DNA of 64,000 nucleotides from JAICWY01 sp964531205. GTDB taxonomy: Bacteria; Vulcanimicrobiota; Vulcanimicrobiia; Vulcanimicrobiales; Vulcanimicrobiaceae. Position numbers and translations under genes: made by a program. Below the pieces are notes generated by a model. The model saw nothing but the letters and a program-made list of their open reading frames with translations, was not told the DNA's origin and searched no databases. Position 1 is the stretch's first letter. Every line of letters starts with the position of its first letter. Below are positions 1-8,900 of this stretch, piece after piece. The stretch covers positions 1-64,000 of the forward strand of contig CAZHGH010000005.1 in the NCBI GenBank assembly GCA_964531205.1, read 5' to 3'.

Positions 1-244
1 ATTGCTGCGCGGATCCGCCGGTGCCGTGAATAATGAGAACCGCGTTCGTCGTCCGTCCGGACGCATCAGTGCGCGGCGTTCCGAACGTCTCGTAGTGCAG
101 GCGCAGATCTTTTAACGTTTCGCCGTCTTGAAACGTGAACGACGGAATCGTATAGGTGCCGCTTTGCGGTGCCGGATAATTGGCCGCGAACGACGATGCG
201 GCCGTTCCAACCACGAATACCAAGAGAGCAATGACTGTTCGCAT
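1..244 (-). CDS. Secreted alpha/beta hydrolase, MetX-like (5' part only)
   Basis: Only the first 81 codons are inside the window; the gene continues past base 1. The ATG is at 244-242 on the minus strand. The product begins with a clear signal peptide (MRTVIALLVFVVG..., Ala-rich cleavage region near residue 20). It is followed by the start of an alpha/beta hydrolase domain: LRLHYETFGTP, then NAVLIIHGTGGSA, the strand and oxyanion loop seen in homoserine O-acetyltransferase-like hydrolases. The signal peptide argues for a periplasmic or secreted esterase of that fold rather than cytoplasmic MetX. The nucleophile, acid and histidine lie outside the window, so activity cannot be judged. It is divergent from the TonB-domain gene at 319. 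Confidence 0.72.
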   Translation of the reverse strand, partial: MRTVIALLVFVVGTAASSFAANYPAPQSGTYTIPSFTFQDGETLKDLRLHYETFGTPRTDASGRTTNAVLIIHGTGGSAQQ

Positions 245-318
245 CCCGGACAGTTCGCCGCGACAGACCGTTGTCATACCTGACGGAGCACGCTGAGTCA
301 CTAACGAACGAGTAGGAT

Positions 319-1074
319 ATGCTGTTCAACGCCTTAGTCGTCGGCGCGATAAGCGTGTGCGCGGCGCTGGCCGGACCCGTACAAAAATCCGATATGCTTT
401 TTACACAAGCTGATGCGGCAATTGCTGCGAAAGATATTCCGTCCGCGCGGATCGACTACGAATCGGGCATGCAACAACTCGCCGGTACGCCGTGGTTCAT
501 CAACGATAAAGGGTGTGATGCACCTGAATATACATTGGAGCGATACGTTACCACCCTGCACTCGTTGGTCGTCGGCGTTGGGGCGGGCGAGATGACGCCG
601 CTCGATGCCTATAACCATGAAGTCGACGTTCAAAGGCAACTTTTCAAGACGTTACCGCAGGGTGCGTACGACTTTTTTTATCGCAAATATCCTGCGTTGA
701 GCGATCGTGAGTATACTTATATTCGCAGCATCGGCGAATCGGCGCGTCCAAAACTCGTCGCAGCACATTCACCTTCCTCAACAGAGTGTAACCTGCAAAA
801 TGTTGATGCGGATGTGCTGAATCAGGCTGAGCCCTCGTATCCGGAGTCGTTCCAGAACGCCGGCATAGGGAAGGTCACCATAAAACTAAGAGTGACGCTC
901 GATGAATCGGGAAAAATAACGGCTGCATCGATCACCCAGTCTTCCGGTGTGATGGAGTTAGATCAATCGGCGCTCAGCGCAGCGCGGCGCTCAATGTATC
1001 TCCCAGCGGTTAAAAACTGCCGCCGCGTCCCGGGCACGTTGAACTTCAGCGTCACATTCGATCCGAGCGGTTAA
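319..1074 (+). CDS. TonB C-terminal domain protein, secreted
   Basis: 251 residues. An N-terminal hydrophobic segment (about residues 1-20) looks like a signal peptide. A middle region of unknown fold (about 25-150) follows, then a TonB C-terminal-like domain at about 165-250 with the typical YPESFQNAGIGKVTIKL start, DESGKI hairpin and a final beta strand. Proteins with this layout use the TonB_C fold in the periplasm. No ExbB/ExbD genes are adjacent and there is no long Pro-rich linker, so a true energy-transducing TonB is unlikely. The start ATG has a short AGG-like site just upstream. It ends convergently with threonine synthase, sharing 4 nt (TTAA). Confidence 0.7.
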   Translation: MLFNALVVGAISVCAALAGPVQKSDMLFTQADAAIAAKDIPSARIDYESGMQQLAGTPWFINDKGCDAPEYTLERYVTTLHSLVVGVGAGEMTPLDAYNHEVDVQRQLFKTLPQGAYDFFYRKYPALSDREYTYIRSIGESARPKLVAAHSPSSTECNLQNVDADVLNQAEPSYPESFQNAGIGKVTIKLRVTLDESGKITAASITQSSGVMELDQSALSAARRSMYLPAVKNCRRVPGTLNFSVTFDPSG

Positions 1075-2300
1075 CGCCTTAGCTCCGCTGCGTTGATTGG
1101 CAGATCGGCGTCTCGCTCTAGTAGCGGAGGTTGAGTGTAGGGCACCTCTGGATACTTAAGTCCGGTTCCGGTGTTGATTGCGAGCACGCGTTCGTGCGAT
1201 GCGATCCAGTCTTGCGCGCGAAGCTGTTGCGCTGCAACGAGTGTTGCTGCCCCTTCGGGACAGATCAACAAGCCCTCACGTGAAGCAACGTTGCGCTGCA
1301 TGCGCAGAATGTCGTCGTCGTTTACCGCAATTGCCGTACCCTTCGATTCGTAAATCGCCTCAAGCACGAGAAAATCGCCTAGCGCTTTTGGAACGTTGAT
1401 ACCGAACGCGACCGTCTGCGCGTTAGGCCAAGTCGACGACTCGGTTTTGCGCTCGCGAAACGCCTGCACGATCGGTGCGCATCCCGCAGATTGCACGGCA
1501 ACGAAGCGCGGCATCTTATCCCCGATCAGACCCATCGCTTGCAGTTCGCGCAAGGCTTTGTGAATGCCGATGAGGCCAACGCCCCCGCCCGTCGGATAGA
1601 GAATTACATCCGGCACGTCCCACTCGAACTGCTCGACGATCTCAAAGCCCATCGTCTTCTTACCTTCGATGCGGTACGGTTCTTTGAGGGTTGATGCGTC
1701 GTAGAGATTGTGTTGCGCAATCGCCTTGCCGACGATGCGCCCCGCATCGTTGATCAGACCATCGACGAGCCATACGTGAGCGCCGGCCATTACACACTCA
1801 AGTCGATTTATTTCCGGTGCGCTTTGAGGCATGACGATAAAGGCTTCCAACGCGGCACGTGCGCCATATGCGGCCCATGCCCCGCCTGCGTTGCCGTTGG
1901 TCGGCATTGCGAAACGCTTAACACCAAGCTCTTTCGCTCGCGAAACTCCGACGGCTGCGCCCCGTGCCTTGAAACTTCCGGTAGGCAAGAGGCCTTCGTC
2001 TTTCAGATAGAGCGACCGAATGCCGATCTCTCCGCCGATTTTTTGGAACCGAGCAATTGGCGTCGTGCGTTCGTTCAGGTCGACGCGATTCTCCTCATCG
2101 CGCAGCGGCAGTAACTCAGCGTAGCGCCAGAGCGATGGTTCGCGCGAGGCAAGATTTGCCGGCGTAAATGTCGCGGCGGCGGCAGTTACATCATAGCGAG
2201 CGAGGAGCGGTCCGCCGCAGCTGCACAGCTGTTGCGGCACATCGGCGTCATACGTCAGCTTGCATTTTGAACATTCGAGGTGCGTAAGGGCGGAGCGCAT
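1071..2300 (-). CDS. thrC: Threonine synthase (PLP-dependent)
   Basis: 409 residues from the chosen ATG. Fold type II PLP enzyme converting O-phosphohomoserine to threonine. The N-terminus has a zinc-ribbon-like cysteine set (C10, C13, C26, C28), as in the longer thrC class. The PLP lysine is K111 in TGSFKARG, followed by the PTNGNAGGA phosphate/cofactor loop and the C-terminal TGGGVGLIG loop. I chose the start at 2300 because the frame upstream runs into the aldolase 3' end and gives non-homologous sequence; it is 41 nt downstream of the aldolase stop. Other fold II enzymes, such as cysteate synthase, share these motifs, so the substrate is inferred. Confidence 0.82.
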   Translation of the reverse strand: MRSALTHLECSKCKLTYDADVPQQLCSCGGPLLARYDVTAAAATFTPANLASREPSLWRYAELLPLRDEENRVDLNERTTPIARFQKIGGEIGIRSLYLKDEGLLPTGSFKARGAAVGVSRAKELGVKRFAMPTNGNAGGAWAAYGARAALEAFIVMPQSAPEINRLECVMAGAHVWLVDGLINDAGRIVGKAIAQHNLYDASTLKEPYRIEGKKTMGFEIVEQFEWDVPDVILYPTGGGVGLIGIHKALRELQAMGLIGDKMPRFVAVQSAGCAPIVQAFRERKTESSTWPNAQTVAFGINVPKALGDFLVLEAIYESKGTAIAVNDDDILRMQRNVASREGLLICPEGAATLVAAQQLRAQDWIASHERVLAINTGTGLKYPEVPYTQPPLLERDADLPINAAELRR

Positions 2301-2341
2301 CCATTGCGGATTTTCGCGCACGCACTTAGCCGGCCTATGTG

Positions 2342-3223
2342 TCAAACGGGCTGCACTGCCATGCCGCTGAAAAGCTGAAGCCGTGACCGGCAAATGTTGT
2401 GGATGTTTTCGTACGCGGTGGGCAGCAGCTTGTACGGCACGACCTCGTCCGGATGCTCACGCAGGGCGGTCTGGACGCCTCGGCGCCATGCCAAGCGCAA
2501 TTCCGTATTGATATGGACGATGTTGATGCCCGCCTCAATCGCCGCTTTCAGATCGCCTTCGTCCGTTCCTGATGCGCCGTGAAGTGTCAGCGGTATTTTG
2601 ACGGCTTCTTTGATTTCATGGATGCGATCGACGTTCAAGCGTTTGCGCGTTTCACCGGAAATCATGCTTTTGAGCAATCCATGCATGTTGCCGACCGCCG
2701 GCGCAAGCACGTCAATCTTCGTTGCATCGACGAACTGCTTCGCCTCTTCCGGCGTGGACAACACCCCGACACCGGCCGCAACGCTCTCGTGAATTTCCGA
2801 TCCGGAACCGATGTTCCCGATCTCACCTTCTACGATGATATTCGGGTTTATGGCTTTCAGTTTCTCCACCGCTTCCTTCGTGCGACGCACGTTCGAATCA
2901 AAGTCGTCTGCAGACGCATCGAAGATCACGGAATCAAATCCGGCTTTCGCCGCTTCCATCGCCAACTCGAGCGTATGCGTGTGGTCGGCGTTTAGGAAAA
3001 TCGGATAATCATATTCGTCACGCAAGCTCTTCACGAGGGCAGCGATTTGGCGCGTGCCCATAAACTTGCGTTCGCCTTCCGATGCGCCAATGATGACGGG
3101 CACGTTCAATTCGCGCGCCGCCGAAAACGCGGCCTTGAGCGCCACGATTTCCGAAACATTGAAATGGCCGAGCGCGGTACGCGTGCGCTCGGAATCTTCG
3201 AGAACTTCACGCATTAGCTTCAT
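2342..3223 (-). CDS. fba: Class II fructose-bisphosphate aldolase family protein
   Basis: 293 residues, full length for the family. Zn-dependent aldolase cleaving or forming fructose 1,6-bisphosphate (or tagatose bisphosphate) in glycolysis/gluconeogenesis. NADHTHT (about 78-84) contains the catalytic Asp and first Zn histidine. LHGASGTDEGDL carries a second Zn histidine and the phosphate loop, and NIVHINTELRLAW is the family C-terminal signature. The ATG at 3223 lies 7 nt after a TATACT -10-like hexamer, so the transcript may be leaderless. It is followed at 41 nt by threonine synthase and may be co-transcribed with it. The family also includes tagatose-bisphosphate aldolases, which cannot be excluded. 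Confidence 0.88.
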   Translation of the reverse strand: MKLMREVLEDSERTRTALGHFNVSEIVALKAAFSAARELNVPVIIGASEGERKFMGTRQIAALVKSLRDEYDYPIFLNADHTHTLELAMEAAKAGFDSVIFDASADDFDSNVRRTKEAVEKLKAINPNIIVEGEIGNIGSGSEIHESVAAGVGVLSTPEEAKQFVDATKIDVLAPAVGNMHGLLKSMISGETRKRLNVDRIHEIKEAVKIPLTLHGASGTDEGDLKAAIEAGINIVHINTELRLAWRRGVQTALREHPDEVVPYKLLPTAYENIHNICRSRLQLFSGMAVQPV

Positions 3224-3230
3224 GTGTCAA

Positions 3231-3236
3231 AGTATA
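3231..3236 (-). promoter_or_regulatory. -10 element (TATACT) for fba, likely leaderless
   Basis: On the minus strand TATACT ends 7 nt before the fba ATG. This would place transcription start at or within one base of the start codon. No convincing -35 was seen. The same arrangement occurs before the genes at 3424 and 30655. Confidence 0.45.
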
Positions 3237-3308
3237 CTTCGAGCGTCGCGGTCGCCGTGACGGAGAGTCGTCCGTCTGCTTGCTGATCGCAATGGCAGGA
3301 CGTAAAAC

Positions 3309-3336
3309 AAAAAAAGCCCGCAAAAAATTGCGTGCT
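3309..3336 (-). terminator. Terminator-like hairpin upstream of fba
   Basis: On the minus strand AGCACGCAA and TTGCGGGCT form a 9-bp stem with one mismatch and a 4-nt T loop, followed by seven T residues. It lies about 85 nt upstream of the fba start and about 90 nt from the divergent gene at 3424, with no minus-strand gene feeding into it. It could insulate fba from antisense transcription or act as an attenuator if fba has a longer leader. Nothing else was seen in the 200-nt gap 3224-3423 apart from the two promoters. Confidence 0.45.
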
Positions 3337-3387
3337 TCATGCCCAAACGATAGCACATTTGGCCGATTTTCTCAATGACGACTGTCG

Positions 3388-3418
3388 TTGAGTGTACTTA
3401 TGTCGCTTGGTATATGAT
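3388..3418 (+). promoter_or_regulatory. Promoter of the dienelactone hydrolase gene (leaderless)
   Basis: TTGAGT at 3388-3393 and TATGAT at 3413-3418 with a 19-nt spacer. The -10 is 5 nt before the ATG at 3424, so the mRNA would start about at the ATG. No Shine-Dalgarno sequence is present. Confidence 0.5.
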
Positions 3419-3423
3419 CTTCT

Positions 3424-4065
3424 ATGAGAGACTTTTTTGCTTACCCTGACGTCACTGATGCGGCGACGGCATCACTGGTGTTGGCGATGCATCTCACCGG
3501 TGTTGACGACAGCATGCGCGACGCCGCGCGACAATTTTGCGACGCCGGCTTTGCGGTGTACGTGCCGGATCTCTACCAAGGCTTAGATGCACCGGATCCC
3601 GATACCGAGCATTCCATCGAAGCGTTCATGCGGTTTGCCAAGCAGCCTACGACCGACAGTATAGATTCAGACATCCAGCGGGCAACGCAGCATTTGCGCG
3701 CCGCCTTTCCGAGGACGCGCATTGGCATTGTGGGCTTCTGCATGGGTGGCCGAATAGCGATGGTGCGCGCAGCCGGTTACAGTGATATCCTCTCTGCGGC
3801 AGCGATCTGGTACGGCTTCGCGGATGAAATAGATCCGCGCACAATCGACATTCCCATCATCGGAAGTTTCGGCGCGGAAGACCGGCATATTCCGCCCGAC
3901 AAGGTCGCCTCAACTTTTGCGGCTCTTCCGGTGGAGCACGATTTAAGGATCTACGAAGGCGCGCAGCACGGATTCTTTCACAAGGAGTCTGCGTTCGATC
4001 CACAAGCAGCCGCGGATTCGTTCGCACGAAGCGTTGCGTTTCTGAAACGCCACCTGGTTCCATAG
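3424..4065 (+). CDS. Dienelactone hydrolase family protein
   Basis: 213 residues, an alpha/beta hydrolase of the dienelactone hydrolase family. The triad is visible: C106 in GFCMGGR (the family uses a Cys nucleophile), D153 in GAEDRHIP and H182 in AQHGFF. The conserved VPDLY and the HGF(F) end support carboxymethylenebutenolidase-like chemistry. In unrelated bacteria most members have unknown esterase substrates, so I give no gene symbol. No signal peptide, so cytoplasmic. It appears to be a single transcription unit with its own leaderless promoter; the hicAB pair begins 43 nt downstream. Confidence 0.85.
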   Translation: MRDFFAYPDVTDAATASLVLAMHLTGVDDSMRDAARQFCDAGFAVYVPDLYQGLDAPDPDTEHSIEAFMRFAKQPTTDSIDSDIQRATQHLRAAFPRTRIGIVGFCMGGRIAMVRAAGYSDILSAAAIWYGFADEIDPRTIDIPIIGSFGAEDRHIPPDKVASTFAALPVEHDLRIYEGAQHGFFHKESAFDPQAAADSFARSVAFLKRHLVP

Positions 4066-4108
4066 AAAGGTCGTTGTTGGTCGGCGTATTCGTCGTGATT
4101 GCAGCCGT

Positions 4109-4315
4109 GTGCCGCCCAAAAACCGCGAAGTCGAAAAGCTGCTTCGAGAATACGGATACGCACTTAAAGCGCAGGTAGGTAGTCATCGCCATTACGAGCA
4201 TCCGATAACAGGGGTAAAAGTGACGGTGGTGGGAGAGCTCGGCGACGAGATGCCAAAAGGAACGCTTTACAGACTGCTTAAGACAGCCGGTGTTCCAAAG
4301 AAGGTGGGCTGGTGA
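4109..4315 (+). CDS. hicA: HicA family toxin (mRNA interferase)
   Basis: 68 residues from a GTG start. It matches the HicA double-stranded-RNA-binding-like fold: KNREVEKLLREYGY, then GSHRHYEHP holding the catalytic histidine region, then the MPKGTLYRLLKTAG helix. HicA toxins cleave mRNA and are neutralised by the adjacent HicB. The stop overlaps the HicB ATG by one base (TGATG), as expected for a co-translated pair. No clear ribosome site or promoter was seen between 4066 and 4108; it may be read through from the hydrolase gene. Confidence 0.8.
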   Translation: MPPKNREVEKLLREYGYALKAQVGSHRHYEHPITGVKVTVVGELGDEMPKGTLYRLLKTAGVPKKVGW

Positions 4316-4533
4316 TGGACTACACCGTCATAATCGAGGGTTCGCCGCAAGAAGGTTTTGGTGCCTATTCACCCGATGTGCCCGGCGTTGTTGCAACCGG
4401 CAAGACGGAAGCGTTGGTGCGCAAGCGCATTGCGAGTGGCTTGAAGATGCACTTGGAATGGCTGCGACGGGCCGGCGACGAGATTCCGCGGCCAAACACG
4501 AAGGCTTATCTTCAGCACATAGAAATCGCGTAG
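4315..4533 (+). CDS. hicB: HicB family antitoxin
   Basis: 72 residues. The partial RNase-H-like HicB fold is recognisable: MDYTVIIEGSPQEGFGAY, then SPDVPGVVATGKT, then an amphipathic helix with HLEWLRRAG and the DEIPRP end. It has no C-terminal helix-turn-helix or ribbon-helix-helix extension, so it is of the short HicB type that would neutralise HicA but may not bind DNA alone. It overlaps hicA by one base and is followed by a strong terminator at 4633. Confidence 0.82.
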   Translation: MDYTVIIEGSPQEGFGAYSPDVPGVVATGKTEALVRKRIASGLKMHLEWLRRAGDEIPRPNTKAYLQHIEIA

Positions 4534-4555
4534 TGTTGCGAGCCCTGTGGGCTCG

Positions 4556-4620
4556 CCCTTCGACGGCGCGTTCGCGTAGCGAACGCTTTGCTCAGGGTCG
4601 TTCGATACCTCACGATGACA
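4556..4620. repeat. Dispersed repeat copy with palindrome
   Basis: Between hicB and the terminator. CCCTTCGAC at 4556-4564 and CTCAGGGTCG at 4591-4600 bracket a perfect 8-bp inverted repeat, GCGTTCGC gta GCGAACGC (4568-4586). The copy ends in CACGATGACA. This is a variant of the CTTCGAC..CTCAGG / GTCATCCTGAGC family seen elsewhere in the window. Confidence 0.5.
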
Positions 4621-4632
4621 AAAAGGCAAATG

Positions 4633-4666
4633 AAAAGAGCCCGCGGGGGAAGAGGCGGGCTCTTTT
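4633..4666. terminator. Bidirectional terminator between hicB and the aminotransferase
   Basis: Perfect 12-bp inverted repeat AAAAGAGCCCGC / GCGGGCTCTTTT with a 10-nt loop. A and T tracts at the ends serve both strands. It sits between two convergent genes. Confidence 0.9.
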
Positions 4667-4685
4667 CGTCACGCGTAAGTCGCGC

Positions 4686-5873
4686 TTACTTGAACAACGG
4701 AACGCAGCGCGCGATTTGTTCCAACGCGTAATCGATGTCGTCGATCGAAGCAGCGTACGAGAAGCGCAGATGGCCTTTGCCTGCAGCGCCGAATGCCGAA
4801 CCGCCTAAGCACGCAACGCCTCCCTCTTGCAACAGGAACGTCGCAAGGGCTTTGTCGTCCATCGTGATCTTCTTCACGTTGGGCATGGCGTAGAACGCGC
4901 CTTCGGGCATCGTGCACGAGATGCCGGGGATCTTGTTGAGACCGTTCACAAAGCGGTCGCGGCGCTGACGGAACATCTCATTCATCTTGCGCACCGGTTC
5001 GTCCGGGCCTAGGAGTGCGGCGATGCCGGCGTGCTGCACGAAGACGGGCAGACACGAGAACGTGTTGTTATTGAACAACGTTACGACTTTTGCCAGCTGC
5101 GGCGCCATGATCGCGTAGCCCAAGCGCCAGCCCGTCATCGCGTACGCTTTCGAGAAGCCGTCGACGATGATCGTGCGCTCGCGCATACCCGGAACGGTGA
5201 CGATCGAATGGAATTCGCCTTCGTAGAAGTTGCGGCTGTAGATTTCGTCCGCGATCACCAGGAAGTCGTGACGGATCGCCATGTCGGCAATACGCTCGAG
5301 GTCGCCCTTGGTGAGCACGCCGCCCGTCGGGTTGTGCGGCGAGTTGATCATGATGGCGCGGGTTTTATCGGAAACGCGGCGCTCGAGCTCGTCGAGATCC
5401 ATGCGCCAATTCTTCTCTTCGTAAAGCGGAATCGGCACGACGCTTGCGCCGAGATAATTCGCAGCGGACGCGTAGGCCGGATACGCCGGATCGAAATAGA
5501 TGAATTCGTCACCGGGATTGAGGATTGCGCTGAGGATATTCCAGATGATCGGCTTCGCGCCCGGTGCGACGACGACGTTCTCCGCCGCGAACGGTTCGAC
5601 GCCGCGGAATTTCGCAGCGTAATCCGCGATCACGTCGCGCAGTTCGAGAATGCCGGCCGACGGCGAGTAATGCGTGTTGTTTTCGCGGATGGATTTGATG
5701 CCCGCTTCTTTGATGTGCTCGGGCGTATCGAAATCGGGTTCGCCGATCTCCATGTGTACGACGCGCTTGCCTTGCGCTTCCAACGCTTTCGCGCGGGCCA
5801 GCACTTCGAACGCGCTCTCCGATCCGAGGCGCGAGACGGCGTCTGCAATGCGATCGGCCTTTGTTGCGAGCAT
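4686..5873 (-). CDS. Class I aminotransferase (aspartate aminotransferase-like)
   Basis: 395 residues from the ATG at 5873. Fold type I PLP aminotransferase: YSPSAGILELRDVIADY substrate loop, NSPHNPTGG motif, IADEIYSRN with the PLP-pyridine Asp, and DGFSKAYAMTGWRLGY with the Schiff-base lysine. The C-terminal GHLRFSYAAS contains the carboxylate-binding Arg. This matches the broad aspartate/alanine/prephenate aminotransferase class, so I leave the symbol empty. I preferred the internal ATG to one 25 codons upstream because AAAGG lies about 12 nt before it and the longer frame would overlap the 5' end of the divergent gene at 5928. Confidence 0.85.
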   Translation of the reverse strand: MLATKADRIADAVSRLGSESAFEVLARAKALEAQGKRVVHMEIGEPDFDTPEHIKEAGIKSIRENNTHYSPSAGILELRDVIADYAAKFRGVEPFAAENVVVAPGAKPIIWNILSAILNPGDEFIYFDPAYPAYASAANYLGASVVPIPLYEEKNWRMDLDELERRVSDKTRAIMINSPHNPTGGVLTKGDLERIADMAIRHDFLVIADEIYSRNFYEGEFHSIVTVPGMRERTIIVDGFSKAYAMTGWRLGYAIMAPQLAKVVTLFNNNTFSCLPVFVQHAGIAALLGPDEPVRKMNEMFRQRRDRFVNGLNKIPGISCTMPEGAFYAMPNVKKITMDDKALATFLLQEGGVACLGGSAFGAAGKGHLRFSYAASIDDIDYALEQIARCVPLFK

Positions 5874-5927
5874 CGAACTGTAAACCTTTCGAACGTGTGA
5901 AAATTTAGTCAAGGGGCCGATAGGCCC

Positions 5928-8900
5928 ATGGCGAAGACTCCGGCGCAAGTTATGCGCACTCTTACGGACGTATTTACGCCGGGAGCACCAACGCTAACCG
6001 AGGGTCTTCGGACCCTCGTCGTTTCGCCTGAGCGCGAGTTGGAACCTGGAATCACGGTTCGCGCAACATTCACCTTCCGCAATCAAGGTGGAGCACCGGC
6101 AACCGGTGTGCGCGTGCGCTTCAATCTCCCTGACGGTCTGGTCTATTTAATCGGAAGCGGCCAGCTCGACGGCACGCCGCTTGACGACGAGCACGGAAAT
6201 TCACCGCTGCTTGCGCGTGCCGGTGCAGACATCGGCGATGTCGGACCGGGCGAAGAGCGTCGTATCGAGATCTCTTACAGCGTTGCAGGCGCGATCGAGA
6301 ATGGATCGACGGTCGAATTGCAAGCGGCGGTCGCTGCATTCGAGTTGCCGCCGGTCGGTTCGAACATCGTTCGCTTGGTCGCCCGCTCAAGGCCGGCGCT
6401 TGAAAATGCGCTCACAACCATTACCATCGAGTCGCGTCAGCACGAATTGCGGCCCGGCGGCGAAGCGACGATCACCGTGCGCGTGCATAACGCGGGTGAG
6501 TCCAGCGCACACGACGTGGTCGTCGTCGCGCCGGTTCCCGAGCACACGAGCTACGTACCGAATTCGGCGCGCGTCAACGGACGCGAGCTGGAGCGCGATC
6601 TGCTCGCATCGTTCGATAAAGTTCATGCACCCATCATTTCGCCGACACTGCCGGCAAGTGCAACGGTGACGCTGCAGTATCGCGTGCGCATCGACGATCC
6701 GCTCACCGACGGCACAAAGATCGTCGCCGGTGCGCAGATTGCTTCGCAAGAATTGAACGCGTTTGCAATCGAGCCCGCTGCCCTCACCGTGCACGCGGAA
6801 GCCGATTTCGAAGGCGAGCGGACCTCATTGGTCGTGGAGCCGTCGGAGAACGTCTTCCCGGGATCGAAGGTACAACTGCGCTTCACGGCATTCAATGCGG
6901 GCACGACGGCTGCGGACAACGTTACGCTGAGCGTGACGTTCCCCGAAGCGTTGCATCCCGCTCGCGGATCCGCGCGCCTGGACGGCCACCCGCTGCGCGA
7001 TCGCAAAAAGGAATCGCAGAAGTTTGACTTCGGCACGATCGCCGCACGCGAATCGGTCGAGTTCGTCATCGATGCGCTCGTCACATCACCGCTGGCCGAT
7101 CTTACACAGCTTCCCGTAACGGCGAAGCTGCATTGGGACGCCGGGGAGCGCGAGTTCAACGACGTCATCACGGTGCGTTCGCAGCCGTTCCTCAGCACGA
7201 GGCGCAATCGCATCGATCGCGCCAACGCCCTCGTGGTGCAGCCCTCGGATGAGTGCGAAGCCGTGGTGTACATTGCCAACGATGGAAGCGCGGCCGCTAA
7301 CGACGCCGTGCTGCACGTGCACGTCGATGCGGGCCTGGACGATGTGCGCGTGTTCGATAAAAACACCCGTCTCGAACTCGAAAACCACGCCGTTGAACTT
7401 GGCGCGATCGAACCGTACACCACACGGGAGTTAACGGTGCGGGGTCGCGTTCGCACACCGTACACCGATCGCGCCGAAGTACGTTTGGGCGCGAGCTTGC
7501 ACACGCAAGAACTCGGCGAGATCGCGCTGGGCGAAGCGCTCTGGCGCGTCGATTCGCATCCCGCCTTTTCCGCAGAAACCTCCGGCTTGCAGCTCGTGCA
7601 GGACGACGTATTCAGGCCGAACCAACTCGTCGACGTCTTCGTGCGCGTGCGCAACGAAGGCACGGATCTCGCGCACAACGTGCGCTTGCGTCTGTACGTC
7701 TCGCCTGAAGCGCGGCTCGAATCCGTCGAAGGGGCAACGCGCGAACGCTCGACGCTGATCTTCGGAGAGCTCGCACCGGGTGCGACGGCCGAAGCGCGGC
7801 TAGGCGTGCGTCTACTACGCAGTCTTGCAAAAGCGCATCCGGTCACGCTGGAATCCGTGCTTACCGCGGATTCGATGCTGCCGGTGCAGCTCGGTAAGCT
7901 CACGATCGTCACCACCGCCGAGCCGAACTTTGCGATCGGAACGCTTCGCAGCGAACCGGATGAGATCGCGGATGCCGGTGAAGAGGTTGAATTCGTGCTG
8001 CACGTGCGCAATAGCGGCGACGGCCCGGCGCGCAAAGTCGGCGTCTCGATCGGCAAAATCGATTCGCTGATTTACGTGCCGAACAGCACAACGGTCAACG
8101 ATCTGCCGGTACGCGACGTCGGCGCGCAGTCGCCGCTCATGGGCGATCGCGGCATCGTGATGAGCGACGTTGATCCGGGCGTCGAAGCGACGATCCGCTG
8201 GCGCGAAGTGGTGCACAATGGTTTGCCGTCCGGCGAGACGATCACGCGCGTGGCGCGCATTGAATATGACGGCGAACGCGTTGACGAAATCACGGCACGC
8301 GAACTCAAAGTGCGCTGCGCACCCGCATTCGCGAACACGATCTCCGGTCTGCCGTTCGGACTTGACGGCATGCTCGGGCCTTCGTTCGGCGGCGGTCAAC
8401 GCGCGCTTGGTGGAAGCGACTTCGTCGAACTGCCGCCTGCAACGCCGGTGACGCGTGCCGAGATTCCCTCAAGCACGGTGCTCTCTCTTGCGCCAAGCAC
8501 GAACGGACACAACGGCCATAGCGAGTTCAACGGCCACGCGGGAACAAATGGGCAAACACATGACGCGGCGTTCGAAACCGAAGCGGTGCCGTACGATCGG
8601 GAACGCTTGGAGCGTGCGCTGCGCTTTTTGAGCGAAGCGCGGTTCAATGGTCTCGTGACGCACTTGTTTGCGGTGCGCGCCCTCTTCCCGGACAGCGTTC
8701 CCGGAGCCGACGTGCAGGCATTGCATGAAGTACGCGAGACGCTGCGCGAGTCGCTCGATCGCCTCTTCATTAAATTACGCCTGCCGAACTACGTGATCGC
8801 GCCGCGAGACCTCGAAACGCCTGCAGGCAAAGCTGCGCTCGAGGATCTGCTCGCATCCATCGATGCCGGCGAGTCCGCACCGACGATTGCGGGACGTTGG

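Noticed and set aside
4551..4666. A CRISPR-like or integron-like repeat region downstream of hicAB
   Set aside because: Only one palindrome and one terminator; no regularly spaced direct repeats. No CRISPR array was seen anywhere in the window.
6623..8056. Long open frame on the minus strand opposite the first giant repeat protein (477 codons)
   Set aside because: Ser/Arg/Thr-rich product with no motif; it mirrors the codon bias of the well-supported plus-strand gene.
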